DNA of 64,000 nt, taken from the NCBI RefSeq assembly GCF_003346715.1, contig NZ_QQPQ01000031.1, positions 1 to 64,000 of the forward strand, written 5' to 3'. How positions within the stretch are numbered: the first letter of the stretch is position 1; each line of letters begins with the position of its first letter. The position numbers and the translations under genes were made by a program. Of the stretch, positions 9,164 to 17,414 are shown in pieces. Below the pieces are notes generated by a model. It saw only the letters and a list, made by a program, of their open reading frames with translations. It had not been told where the DNA came from and ran no database searches. Source of the stretch: Oceanispirochaeta sp. M1 (GTDB lineage Bacteria; Spirochaetota; Spirochaetia; DSM-2461).

Positions 9164-9467
9164 TGTATATAAATAATACTGACCACCTTTATGGATTATT
9201 CTGACTTTATTTGAATATTACAAAGCAGTCTTAGCATTCCTGTCTTATCGATCTGATGAACCTTTTGATGATGATGAAAAGAGGGTGAACTCAAGAAGAT
9301 GAAATAAGGATTTCAGTAAAAGCATAATAATAGAATCAGCATGCTGGAAAAAAAAGGTGACATTGTTGAATTCTGTTTTGGGGTAGTTTATTGTCAGCAT
9401 GACCTAAGATTTGGCATGATAATAATATCTGAGGAATGAATTAAAATGTAAAAATCCATCTCATGTG

Positions 9468-9501
9468 TTTACAGAACCGCAATCAACTTATACGATTAAG
9501 T
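9468..9501 (+). promoter_or_regulatory. Promoter with LacI-type operator upstream of the HAD gene
   Basis: A possible sigma70 promoter TTTACA (9468-9473), 17 bases, TACGAT (9491-9496) is overlapped at its -10 box by the near-palindrome ACTTATACGATTAAGT (9486-9501). This has the central CG of LacI-family operators and matches the sites at 11482-11497 and, in its right half, 10432-10447. Binding here would block RNA polymerase directly. Confidence 0.55.
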
Positions 9502-9603
9502 AATTCTCTATATTTCCTGGTTATTCCAAGGATATCTATTTACCCTGTGCTTGAACAATCAAGTTCAGATGGTCTCTAATCTAAATAATATGAGGTTTGA
9601 TAT

Positions 9604-10359
9604 ATGGGTTTAAAAACAGTTTTTTTTGATTTCGGAGGTACTATTGATCTATATCCCGAGATTAATAGTGATGCACTAACTGCCATGGGAAGGATTTTAA
9701 AGCTCCTGAGAGATCATGGGCTCGACTTACCGGAGGAAATGACTGCAGGGACTTTTTACGAACACCTGAAAAAGGCATCAACCCAATATAAATTATGGAA
9801 AAAAAAGACCATGGTCGAAATATCAACACTGGAATTTTGGAATGATTACATCCTTCCGGGTATTTGTCTGCAAAAGATATATGATCCAGTCTTATCCGAA
9901 GAGTTAACTTATATTCTGGAAAGAGGACGCTATACACGATCAGTACGTCCGGAAATGAAGTCTGTAATGGAAATTTTACTAAGCACGACCTCCCTGAATT
10001 ACGGAATCATAAGCAATATCATAAGCAACACACAGGTTCCAAGGAGCTTGAAAGAGTATAATCTAGAGCAGTATTTTTCAAAAATCATTCTTTCGGCAGA
10101 ATTCGGAAAAGTAAAACCTGATTCTTCAATTTTCCATCATGCCGCAGCACAATTCAAATGCAGGCCGGATGAATGTATTTACGTTGGCAACAGCCCCTCC
10201 AAGGATGTCAGTGGAGCAAGAAATGCAGGATTTCTGGCTACTGTCCAGATCGAATATGTAGATAGTTCAGATGATACAACAGATTCCGGTGATACTCCTG
10301 ATTACTATATTGAATCGATGGAAGAATTACCTGAAATCATATATTCACTGTTGAAGTAA
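9604..10359 (+). CDS. HAD-superfamily hydrolase with atypical metal-site residues
   Basis: A 251-residue cytoplasmic protein of the haloacid dehalogenase fold with a helical cap after motif I. Motif I is DFGGT (nucleophile D9), so the usual second Asp is Gly11. Motif II is S137 in GIISN, motif III is K171 in GKVKPD, and motif IV reads GNSPSKD (196-201) where phosphatases usually have GDSxxxD. Phosphatases with DxG-type motif I exist (YihX-like), so phosphate-ester hydrolysis is possible but not certain. The gene is preceded by a promoter with a LacI-like operator and followed by the lacI-type gene, which places it in the same regulon as the PHP, transporter and HD genes. The substrate is unknown. 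Confidence 0.82.
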   Translation: MGLKTVFFDFGGTIDLYPEINSDALTAMGRILKLLRDHGLDLPEEMTAGTFYEHLKKASTQYKLWKKKTMVEISTLEFWNDYILPGICLQKIYDPVLSEELTYILERGRYTRSVRPEMKSVMEILLSTTSLNYGIISNIISNTQVPRSLKEYNLEQYFSKIILSAEFGKVKPDSSIFHHAAAQFKCRPDECIYVGNSPSKDVSGARNAGFLATVQIEYVDSSDDTTDSGDTPDYYIESMEELPEIIYSLLK

Positions 10360-10400
10360 AATCAAAAACAGAACAGTCAATTGTAAAAAATAATAATTAA

Positions 10401-10447
10401 TTGGACAAATTAAAAACTGCCTGCTAAGATAACTATAACGTTTAAGG
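10401..10447 (+). promoter_or_regulatory. Promoter and operator of the LacI-type gene
   Basis: TTGGAC (10401-10406), an 18-base spacer and TAAGAT (10425-10430) form a reasonable sigma70 promoter. Directly after the -10 box lies ACTATAACGTTTAAGG (10432-10447), whose right half CGTTTAAG is identical to the operator at 11482-11497. It reaches into the Shine-Dalgarno of the repressor gene, which suggests autoregulation. The left half is degenerate, so binding may be weaker. Confidence 0.5.
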
Positions 10448-10455
10448 AGACAACT

Positions 10456-11460
10456 GTGAGAGTTACTATAAAAGATATTGCAAAGAAGGCAGGCGTCTCT
10501 GTTGCCGCAGTATCAAAGGCTCTAAACGATCAGCCGGATATAGGCCAGAAGACAAAAGACAGGATTAAACGAATAAGTAAGGAGATGGGATATACACCTA
10601 ATGCCGTAGCACGAAATCTTGTAAAAAGAGATTACAAAACCCTTGGAATTCTTATTCCGGATATCTCAACACCAATCTATCCGGCCATTTATAAAGGAAT
10701 AAGTGCAAGTGCAATTAAATATGGTTACACACTATTGCTGGGAGATATGAACAGAAATCTGGACAATGAGAAACAATATGCCCAGACTATGATGGAGAAC
10801 CGGGTTGCTGGCCTGATAGTCAGTCCAATCTGCAATGATACCAGTCATCTGGAAGAAGTTGTCAGAGGGCAGATTCCAATTGTTTATTTTGGTGGAAAGG
10901 TTAACCATAAAATGAAATATTATGTTGGAATCAATAATGTTCTAGGTGCTTCACTGGCCACAGAGCATCTAATTTCACAGGGACATAAAAATATACTGAT
11001 GATAAGCGACAAAAATGAAACAAAGACCAGATTGGATCGAATACACGGTTACGTCAGTGTCATGGAAAAGAACAAATTAGAGCCAAAAGTCCGTATTTGC
11101 AGTACAGGTTCTCTTGGACGGGAATGCGGTTCAGAGGAAATGTTGAAAATAATCGATGAAGGCTCCGAATTACCTACCGCCATCTTTGCTCTTAATGACT
11201 CTATGGCCATTGGAATAATGGAAGTATTGATGAATCACAGAATAAGAATACCCGAAGATGTGGCGATTATGGGTTATGATGATATTCCCTTCTCCTCTTT
11301 ACCTATGATTAATCTCTCCACGGTCTGGCAGCCGAAGTATGAAACCGGTGAAGCTGTTATCAAACTAATAAATGAAGTGCTTACAAGTTCTGCAGAGATT
11401 GAACAAAAAAGCGTAATTCTGGATCCCCATCTTTGTCTGCGGAATTCAACAGCTTTATAG
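10456..11460 (+). CDS. LacI-family transcriptional repressor
   Basis: A 334-residue LacI/GalR regulator with a GTG start behind AAGGAG. The N-terminal helix-turn-helix (VTIKDIAKKAGVSVAAVSKAL, residues about 3-23) is followed by the hinge helix (NAVARNLV) that contacts the operator minor groove, and then a periplasmic-binding-type effector domain beginning TLGILIPDIS. C-terminal features such as AIFALNDSMAIGIMEVL and VAIMGYDDIPFSSL are typical. It sits between the HAD and PHP genes, and near-palindromic sites with a central CG lie before all three genes. It probably represses the whole 9.6-18.3 kb set and releases when the imported compound or a breakdown product binds. The effector is unknown. 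Confidence 0.93.
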   Translation: MRVTIKDIAKKAGVSVAAVSKALNDQPDIGQKTKDRIKRISKEMGYTPNAVARNLVKRDYKTLGILIPDISTPIYPAIYKGISASAIKYGYTLLLGDMNRNLDNEKQYAQTMMENRVAGLIVSPICNDTSHLEEVVRGQIPIVYFGGKVNHKMKYYVGINNVLGASLATEHLISQGHKNILMISDKNETKTRLDRIHGYVSVMEKNKLEPKVRICSTGSLGRECGSEEMLKIIDEGSELPTAIFALNDSMAIGIMEVLMNHRIRIPEDVAIMGYDDIPFSSLPMINLSTVWQPKYETGEAVIKLINEVLTSSAEIEQKSVILDPHLCLRNSTAL

Positions 11461-11481
11461 CATTTATTTTTTTAAAATTAA

Positions 11482-11497
11482 ACTTATACGTTTAAGT
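11482..11497 (+). promoter_or_regulatory. LacI-type operator before the PHP gene
   Basis: ACTTATACGTTTAAGT is a near-perfect palindrome (7 of 8 positions symmetric about a central CG), ending 12 bases before the TTG start of the PHP gene. It is the best of three related sites in this region. A separate promoter here is plausible but its -35 box is weak. Confidence 0.6.
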
Positions 11498-11509
11498 AGA
11501 GAGGAACAC

Positions 11510-12202
11510 TTGAGTTATTTATATGAATTGCATGCCCATTGTACCGAAGTCAGTCCCTGCGGGGGGGTAAAAGCTGAAGAAGTTGTAGCTCTGTATAAAG
11601 CTGAAGGCTATCAGGGCTTAGTCCTGACAGATCACTATCACCACGAGTATTTTTCTTCACTGGGAGATCTTTCCTGGAAGGGGAAAACAGATAAGTTTCT
11701 TGAAGGCTACAGATTGGCAAGAAAAGCTGCGGAGAAGCTGGATTTTGATTTGTTCCTTGGATTCGAGATAAGGTTCACCGACAGTGGGAATGACTTTCTA
11801 GTGTTTGGAGTTAATGAGGACTTTCTTTATAAGAATCCCAGGCTTTATGAACATGATCTGGCATATCTGAATAAAGTAGTAAAAAGAACCCCGGAAACAC
11901 TTATAGTGCAGGCCCACCCATTCAGGAAAGGATGTAAACCTTCTGAAAATCTGAGTCTTATAGATGGTGTCGAGATCTGTAACGGCAATCCCAGGCATGA
12001 CTCTCGTAATAGCATGGCAGCAGAATTAGCTAGAGAAAATAATCTATTAAAAATATCCGGTTCGGATTTTCACCGTACTGAAGATCTGGGAAAAGGAGGT
12101 ATCCGTTTATCAAAAAGAGTGAAGACATCAAAGGAACTTATACGTGCGCTGAATCTTTCAAAGTGTGAGGACCTGATTTGTCAGGAATCGCATTGTCACT
12201 AA
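11510..12202 (+). CDS. PHP-domain phosphoesterase
   Basis: A 230-residue cytoplasmic metal-dependent phosphoesterase of the polymerase-and-histidinol-phosphatase family. The metal ligands are all visible: HAH (H8, H10), D41 and H42 in LTDHYHH, E86 in GFEI, H136 in QAHPF, and D186 and H188 in SGSDFH. It starts at a TTG behind GAGAGGA; no ATG is near in frame. Family members hydrolyse histidinol phosphate, short oligonucleotides or cyclic phosphates such as phosphoribosyl cyclic phosphate. It is followed 36 bases later by the permease gene, in one apparent operon with the importer. The combination suggests that it opens or removes a phosphate ester on the imported substrate. Confidence 0.85.
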   Translation: MSYLYELHAHCTEVSPCGGVKAEEVVALYKAEGYQGLVLTDHYHHEYFSSLGDLSWKGKTDKFLEGYRLARKAAEKLDFDLFLGFEIRFTDSGNDFLVFGVNEDFLYKNPRLYEHDLAYLNKVVKRTPETLIVQAHPFRKGCKPSENLSLIDGVEICNGNPRHDSRNSMAAELARENNLLKISGSDFHRTEDLGKGGIRLSKRVKTSKELIRALNLSKCEDLICQESHCH

Positions 12203-12238
12203 TCATGACAGTGTCTGTTAAAATAAGGAGGTAAAAAA

Positions 12239-14077
12239 GTGATAAATAATTCCACAATTGGTGGAGAATCCTATGGGCTGAATAAGCCGCAACGCTGGTT
12301 AAACAAGGCTTTAAATACCCTTAAACAACCTAATAATTTGATCAGTATGATCTCAATAATCGTACTCGTATATTTAATTGCACTCCCCCTATGGGAGATA
12401 TTTACAACAACATTCCAGATGCAGTATCGGGAAGCATTCAAAACTGGCGGGACAGAGGGATCTTTTACCCTCGGATACTGGAAGGCAACACTTGCCTCAC
12501 CCATCAGCCGGGCAATGTTCTATAAACCCTTATTCAACTCATTGAGTATCGGTTTGAGTGTTTCTTTTTTTGCAATTCTGATCGGCGGGGTTTTAGCCTG
12601 GCTTATCACAAGGACAGATATCCCTTACAAGAAATTCCTGTCCTTTATCCTTGTTGTGGCCTATATGGTGCCTTCATGGTGCAAGGCTCTGGCCTGGCAG
12701 GTAATCTTCAAAAATGATCGTATCGGTGGATATCCGGGGATGTTTCAGTCGATATTTGGAATTAGCCCTCCCAACTGGGTTTCCTACGGCTTCTTTCCAA
12801 TAGTGGTTTCCCTTTCTCTTCATTATTTTGTGTTCTCTTTCCTGCTTATATCAGCAGCATTGCACTCCATCGGTGGAGACCTTGAGGAGATGGCAGAAAT
12901 TACAGGAGCGAAACGGTGGACCATACTCAGGAGAATTACATTCCCATTAGTGCTACCGGCTATTCTTTCATCATTTATACTGACATTTTCCAAGTCTTTG
13001 GGATCATTTGGTGCCCCCGCATTCCTGGGTCTTAAAGTGAATTATTACACATTGTCCACAATGATATATGCGAATATCCGTAACCGCATGACGACTCAGG
13101 CTTTTACCCTGGGGATTGTATTGATGCTTGTTGCCAGTCTGACGGTCTACTTCAATCAGCGGGCCATCGGAAAACGAAAGAGTTTTACAACAATTGGTGG
13201 TAAAAGCACAAGAACCAATCTTATCAAACTTAAGAAACTGAAACCTGTGGTCACCGTGGCTGTCATCCTCTTCGTACTTATTGGCGTAGTTCTTCCTTTG
13301 ATGACTCTCGTTTTTCAGAGCGTCATGCTCAAACCGGGAACATACAGTCTGGATAACTTTACTCTCCACTTCTGGGTGGGAAATAGTAATCCGGCAATAG
13401 CCGAGGGAGAAGCAGGGATTTTCAATAATCCGAGAATCTGGGCTGCTCTTATAAATACACTGAAACTTGTCTTTATTGTGTCATTCCTTGCAACCATGGT
13501 AGGACTCGTGCTCGGTTATCTTGTGGCACGTGGACGGAAGAAACCTTCCGGAAGATTTATTGAACAGATATCCTTCACTCCCATGCTCATTCCTGCCATT
13601 GCATTGAGTACAATCTATCTGTCCATGTTTTCAAAACCCCAACTTTTTATACCGGTTCTGTATGGAACCTTTGCGCTGCTGGTCATTATCAGTGTAGTGA
13701 AATACCTTCCCTTTGCCGTAAGATCGGGAACAAGCAGTATCCTGCAGATCAGCACCGAACTTGAAGAGGCTGCCAAGATTGAGGGAAGCTCCTGGACGCG
13801 AACATTTCAGAAAATCATCCTCCCCCTTTCCAAGGGTAGCGTTTTCAGCGCCTTCCTGCTTATTTTTATCAGCGGTATGAAGGAGCTTGCGCTTATCATG
13901 CTCCTGGTCACACCTAAGACTGCAACTCTGACAACTCTGACTTATGCCTATACAGAGTCCGGATTTGTACAGTTTTCCAATGCCATTACGACATTGATTA
14001 TTTTTATTATTATTTCAGTAAATACCATCGCCCGGAAAGTGGGCAAAGCAGATATTTCAAAAGGAATCGGAGGTTGA
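12239..14077 (+). CDS. Fused two-domain ABC permease, Fe3+/hexose-phosphate (FbpB/AfuB) type
   Basis: A 612-residue inner-membrane protein with about twelve predicted membrane helices in two homologous halves, so one chain supplies both permease domains. Each half carries its own EAA loop: EEMAEITGAKRWTILRRI (about residue 220) and EEAAKIEGSSWTRTFQKI (about residue 515). This is the arrangement of FbpB, AfuB and ThiP. The GTG start has AAGGAGG eight bases upstream. The ATPase begins one base after its stop codon. Relatives carry ferric iron, thiamine, 2-aminoethylphosphonate or hexose phosphates. The phosphoesterase neighbours favour a phosphorylated substrate. Confidence 0.9.
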   Translation: MINNSTIGGESYGLNKPQRWLNKALNTLKQPNNLISMISIIVLVYLIALPLWEIFTTTFQMQYREAFKTGGTEGSFTLGYWKATLASPISRAMFYKPLFNSLSIGLSVSFFAILIGGVLAWLITRTDIPYKKFLSFILVVAYMVPSWCKALAWQVIFKNDRIGGYPGMFQSIFGISPPNWVSYGFFPIVVSLSLHYFVFSFLLISAALHSIGGDLEEMAEITGAKRWTILRRITFPLVLPAILSSFILTFSKSLGSFGAPAFLGLKVNYYTLSTMIYANIRNRMTTQAFTLGIVLMLVASLTVYFNQRAIGKRKSFTTIGGKSTRTNLIKLKKLKPVVTVAVILFVLIGVVLPLMTLVFQSVMLKPGTYSLDNFTLHFWVGNSNPAIAEGEAGIFNNPRIWAALINTLKLVFIVSFLATMVGLVLGYLVARGRKKPSGRFIEQISFTPMLIPAIALSTIYLSMFSKPQLFIPVLYGTFALLVIISVVKYLPFAVRSGTSSILQISTELEEAAKIEGSSWTRTFQKIILPLSKGSVFSAFLLIFISGMKELALIMLLVTPKTATLTTLTYAYTESGFVQFSNAITTLIIFIIISVNTIARKVGKADISKGIGG

Positions 14078-14078
14078 C

Positions 14079-15203
14079 ATGAGTCGCATTGAATTAAGCA
14101 AAGTCAATAAATATTATGATAAAGTCCATGTTCTGAAGGATGTGGATCTCACAATTGAAGAAGGGGAATTCATGACTCTTCTGGGACCTTCGGGCTGTGG
14201 AAAAACAACCACTCTCAGGGTCATTTCCGGCCTGGAGAATCCGCAGTACGGTACAGTGGTCATTGACGGTAAGTCTGTTGCCGAACCTGAAGCGGGGCTC
14301 TTTGTTCCTCCCTCAAAAAGAAATCTGAACCTTGTGTTTCAGAGCTATGCACTCTGGCCCCATATGACGGTCTTTGATAATGTAGCCTTCGGTCTCACAG
14401 TAAAGAAGACCGCCAAGAAGGAAATCCAGAGATTGGTAACAAAGGCTCTGGATACAATGCGGATTGGTGAATATGCCGGAAGATATCCTTCCGAGCTTTC
14501 CGGAGGCCAGCAGCAGCGTGTGGCCATTGCAAGAGCCATCGTATCCCAGCCCAAGATTCTGCTTCTGGATGAACCTCTTTCAAACCTGGATGCCAAACTC
14601 CGTGTTGAAATGAGAACTGAGCTGAAGCGTCTTCATAAAGAGTTGAAGACAACCATCGTTTATGTTACCCACGATCAGGTTGAGGCTCTCACTATGTCAT
14701 CAAAAATTGCTGTTTATTTTGAGGGTGTTCTCAGTCAATGTGATCCACCTGATGTCGTATATAGTAATCCAGCAACTCTGCAGGTTGCCGAGTTTATCGG
14801 AAATCCCAAAATCAATTTCATTGAAAGCAAGCTTTCCGACTCGGGAAAAACATCCTGGAGTCTCAATTGTGATTTTGGAGAAGTGGCTCTTAACGCAGTA
14901 GAGGGCAGGGTTGTTAAATCCGAGTCTGATCCTGTTCAGGATGTAACACTGGCTGTCAGGCCCGAACATATTCACGTATTAAGGAAAGAAGAAAAGGATT
15001 CCTACAACTGTACAATATCCTCAATTCTCCCAGCGGGTTCAGAAACACTTCTTGAAGTGGAACTGGGAAAGCAGACTCTGATGGCAAAGGAAATCGGCCA
15101 GCAGAAATATGAAATCGGTGACAGTGTCTGGGTAAAATTTGAAGAAGACAAGATGAATCTTTTTAATCGTGAGAGTGGGGAATTAATGATCCTGGCTGTT
15201 TAA
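14079..15203 (+). CDS. ABC transporter ATPase (PotA/FbpC/UgpC-like)
   Basis: A 374-residue cytoplasmic ATPase that powers the preceding fused permease. Walker A is GPSGCGKT (36-43), the Q-loop is FQSYALWP, the ABC signature is LSGGQ (140-144), Walker B is ILLLDE (160-165), and the switch histidine is in YVTHDQ. A C-terminal TOBE-like regulatory domain follows from about residue 235 (LAVRPEHI). Length and layout are typical of the CUT1/Fe3+/polyamine ATPase group. Overlapping reading frames on the other strand are not genes. The 69 bases after it contain a hairpin and then the binding-protein gene. Confidence 0.95.
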   Translation: MSRIELSKVNKYYDKVHVLKDVDLTIEEGEFMTLLGPSGCGKTTTLRVISGLENPQYGTVVIDGKSVAEPEAGLFVPPSKRNLNLVFQSYALWPHMTVFDNVAFGLTVKKTAKKEIQRLVTKALDTMRIGEYAGRYPSELSGGQQQRVAIARAIVSQPKILLLDEPLSNLDAKLRVEMRTELKRLHKELKTTIVYVTHDQVEALTMSSKIAVYFEGVLSQCDPPDVVYSNPATLQVAEFIGNPKINFIESKLSDSGKTSWSLNCDFGEVALNAVEGRVVKSESDPVQDVTLAVRPEHIHVLRKEEKDSYNCTISSILPAGSETLLEVELGKQTLMAKEIGQQKYEIGDSVWVKFEEDKMNLFNRESGELMILAV

Positions 15204-15211
15204 TTCGAAGA

Positions 15212-15243
15212 ATCGGGGCAGGATTATCATAGCCTGTCCTGAT
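15212..15243 (+). repeat. Intercistronic hairpin between ATPase and binding-protein genes
   Basis: Arms ATCGGGGCAGG and CCTGTCCTGAT pair over 11 bases with two G-U wobbles and a 10-base loop. No run of T follows, so it may protect an RNA end or partly attenuate transcription rather than terminate it. Confidence 0.5.
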
Positions 15244-15272
15244 AAAAATAATCATGTGAAAAGGAGACTATT

Positions 15273-16430
15273 ATGATGGTTAAGAGAATTGGATTTATGC
15301 TGTTGTGCACTGTTTATGCAATCAGTGGACTGAGTGCCACTGGCCAGGAAGAGGCTGCGTCTGAAACAGGGGTCAGTTGGGCGGATGAAGTTATGCTTCA
15401 TCAGGAAATCTCAGATGATGAACTCTATGAACTTGCAAAAGCTGAGGGAAAGGTTGTTATCTACTCCATGTCCAGCCGTGTAAAAAAGGATGCTTTTGAA
15501 ACTCGATACCCCGGTGTTGAACTGGTTGTTTATGACATGCGTGAAGCCGAAATCCTTGAAAAATATCAGAGAGAGCATGAAGCTGGAATCAGTAGTGCAG
15601 ATGTTATTTTTGTAAAAGATGCACTTGGCGCTGTTCAAATCGAATTTGTTGACAGAGGACTTCTTCATCAATATCTTCCAGCAGATATGATGGCTACAGC
15701 CCCTGAAGAATTTCAATCCGGCTCTTACAGCCCCTATTTTGAAATGAAGCAGATTTTTTATAATACAGAAGTCAATGACGCATCTCCTGTAGATAACTGG
15801 TGGGACTTAACACGCCCCGAGTATTCAGGAAAAATCATGATGAGAAATCCCCTGGATACAGCCACAAATATGAACCTTTTCCTTACGATGACTCGTTATC
15901 ATGAAGAGATGGAAAAAGCATATGAAGTTGAATTCGGTGAAAAACTGGTTCTGAACGGAACAGAAAATGCAGGATATGAATTCATCAAACGCCTCATTGC
16001 CAATGACCTGGTTCTCACCACTTCTGACGGAGACATCATTGATGCAATCGGTGCTCCCGGACAGTCTAATCCTCCCATCGGCCTGGTTACTTCAAGCAAG
16101 ATGCGTAAGGCTGACGAAGATATGCTTATCGGAGTATCTGAATCCATGGATCCCCGAATGGGTAATCTGGATCCTGCATTTCTCTTTGTAGCAGACAAGA
16201 GTGAGCATCCCAATGCCGCCAAACTTCTGATCCGCTGGATGGGTGGAGAAAAAGATGGTAAGGGTGAAGGATTCGCTCCCTTCCATGTCAGAGGATCCTG
16301 GCCTACAAGAGCCGATGTCCCCACCATTCAGACACAGGCATTGGATACTCTGAATGTATGGGATAGAGATCCGATGTACTCATATCAGAACCTTGATACA
16401 GTTCGTAACTATTGGCTTTCTCTCCAGTAG
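15273..16430 (+). CDS. Periplasmic binding protein, FbpA/AfuA type
   Basis: A 385-residue solute-binding protein with a signal peptide ending GLSA and the mature start TGQEEAASETG; no lipobox cysteine. The fold order matches ferric or hexose-phosphate binding proteins: KVVIYSMSS at the first strand, SADVIFVKD in the cleft, QIFYNTEV at the hinge, and WWDLTRPEYSGKI, which is widespread in this family. The paired tyrosines that coordinate iron in FbpA are not evident near the hinge (NLDPAFLFVAD replaces them). This argues against ferric iron and for an anion such as a sugar phosphate or phosphonate. Ribosome-binding site AAGGAG precedes the ATG. It completes the importer with the fused permease and ATPase. 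Confidence 0.88.
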   Translation: MMVKRIGFMLLCTVYAISGLSATGQEEAASETGVSWADEVMLHQEISDDELYELAKAEGKVVIYSMSSRVKKDAFETRYPGVELVVYDMREAEILEKYQREHEAGISSADVIFVKDALGAVQIEFVDRGLLHQYLPADMMATAPEEFQSGSYSPYFEMKQIFYNTEVNDASPVDNWWDLTRPEYSGKIMMRNPLDTATNMNLFLTMTRYHEEMEKAYEVEFGEKLVLNGTENAGYEFIKRLIANDLVLTTSDGDIIDAIGAPGQSNPPIGLVTSSKMRKADEDMLIGVSESMDPRMGNLDPAFLFVADKSEHPNAAKLLIRWMGGEKDGKGEGFAPFHVRGSWPTRADVPTIQTQALDTLNVWDRDPMYSYQNLDTVRNYWLSLQ

Positions 16431-16444
16431 GGTTTTGTAATTTT

Positions 16445-16477
16445 ATTACCATTCCGGCGTTTAACCGGAATGGTAAT
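16445..16477 (+). repeat. Perfect hairpin after the FbpA-type binding-protein gene
   Basis: ATTACCATTCCGG and CCGGAATGGTAAT form a perfect 13-base stem with a 7-base loop, 14 bases after the stop codon. No T-run follows. It probably stabilises the upstream message and reduces readthrough into the TIM-barrel and HD genes. Confidence 0.75.
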
Positions 16478-16524
16478 CTGAGAAATTTCTGAAAGTAAAT
16501 AAGATTTAAATTTGAGGTATAAAA

Positions 16525-17388
16525 ATGAATACAATTGGGGTCTCACTGCCATGGGATTATTTAACTGGAAATAGTGTGACTAAAGAAGCTGCTGTTGTTA
16601 AAACAGTACTTGGCAGACCTGAAGAAGGACTTAAATTCCTTAATGAAATTGGAGTGTCCAGCATTGAATTACGTCATCTACATAAGTCTTTGAGTGAAAC
16701 GGATATGAGTCGGGCATTCTCTCTACTAGGAGAGGCAGGAGTTGCCATAACTATTCACAGTGAAGATCCACCTGATTCAGATAACTGGTCAATTTCAAAT
16801 TTATTCCCTTGGTTTAAAATCCTTGAGAACGGTCATTCTATAGATCAAAAAAGAATTGTTATCGCATTGCATCCGCTAACAAAGAAGGGCTCCGGCAGCG
16901 TTGAAGAGATGCGTGAAGGAACAATCAAAATGATTCTGAAACTAATGAAAAAGGAAGTCGGGTGGAATCATGACTATCATTTCTCCCTAGAAAACCAGAG
17001 GGTTAAAGGTCTCATTGATCCATGTACTTCTTTTGATACAGTTCTTGATGTCTGGCAGGCAGTTAATAATAATGACCTGGGGATTTGCTGGGATATGGGG
17101 CACGGTTATGCAAATTATCTGAAAAATGATCACAGCCTTATCCCATCCGAGGAATTTTTGAATCTAACAACCCATACTCATATTCATGACCTTGGACCCG
17201 GAGGAGCCACCCATTGGCCCTTCCTTACCGAGACTGTCCCTCTAGACCGTTTCATAGGATTGCTCCGGGACAAGAATTATAAGGGGACATTCAATCTGGA
17301 ATTGAGCTTTGACAGATTTATTGATGTTGAAAATAAAAAGGGTCTTCTTGAACAGAGTGTTTCTAGAATTTCCAATATATTTGGCTGA
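16525..17388 (+). CDS. Xylose-isomerase-like TIM-barrel protein
   Basis: A 287-residue cytoplasmic protein of the AP-endonuclease-2/xylose isomerase superfamily. Candidate metal ligands fall at the expected strand ends: E156 in FSLENQ, D190 and H193 in CWDMGHG, H219 and H221 in THIHDLG, H230, and E259 in NLEL. This fold includes sugar isomerases, epimerases and IolE-like dehydratases as well as nucleases. The surrounding transporter and phosphoesterases favour a sugar or polyol isomerase or epimerase step over DNA repair. GAGG precedes the ATG. It lies 94 bases after the binding-protein gene, beyond a hairpin, and 26 bases before the HD gene. The substrate is unknown. Confidence 0.8.
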   Translation: MNTIGVSLPWDYLTGNSVTKEAAVVKTVLGRPEEGLKFLNEIGVSSIELRHLHKSLSETDMSRAFSLLGEAGVAITIHSEDPPDSDNWSISNLFPWFKILENGHSIDQKRIVIALHPLTKKGSGSVEEMREGTIKMILKLMKKEVGWNHDYHFSLENQRVKGLIDPCTSFDTVLDVWQAVNNNDLGICWDMGHGYANYLKNDHSLIPSEEFLNLTTHTHIHDLGPGGATHWPFLTETVPLDRFIGLLRDKNYKGTFNLELSFDRFIDVENKKGLLEQSVSRISNIFG

Positions 17389-17414
17389 TAATATGAACAG
17401 AGGAGGTATTTGAG

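Larger units (their letters stand above)
9091..9603. other. Divergent intergenic region between the importer and the HAD gene
   Basis: A 513-base AT-rich region with no gene. Its left part holds the leader and probable promoter of the minus-strand importer operon; a possible sigma70 pair is TTCAAT (9162-9157) and TAATAT (9140-9135) with a 16-base spacer. Its right part holds the promoter and operator for the HAD gene. A 10-base palindrome CAGCATGCTG occurs at 9337-9346. The middle, about 9200-9460, shows nothing else recognisable. Confidence 0.6.

Noticed and set aside
12139-12152. Another CTTATACG string inside the PHP gene
   Set aside because: It lacks the second half of the operator palindrome and lies within coding sequence.
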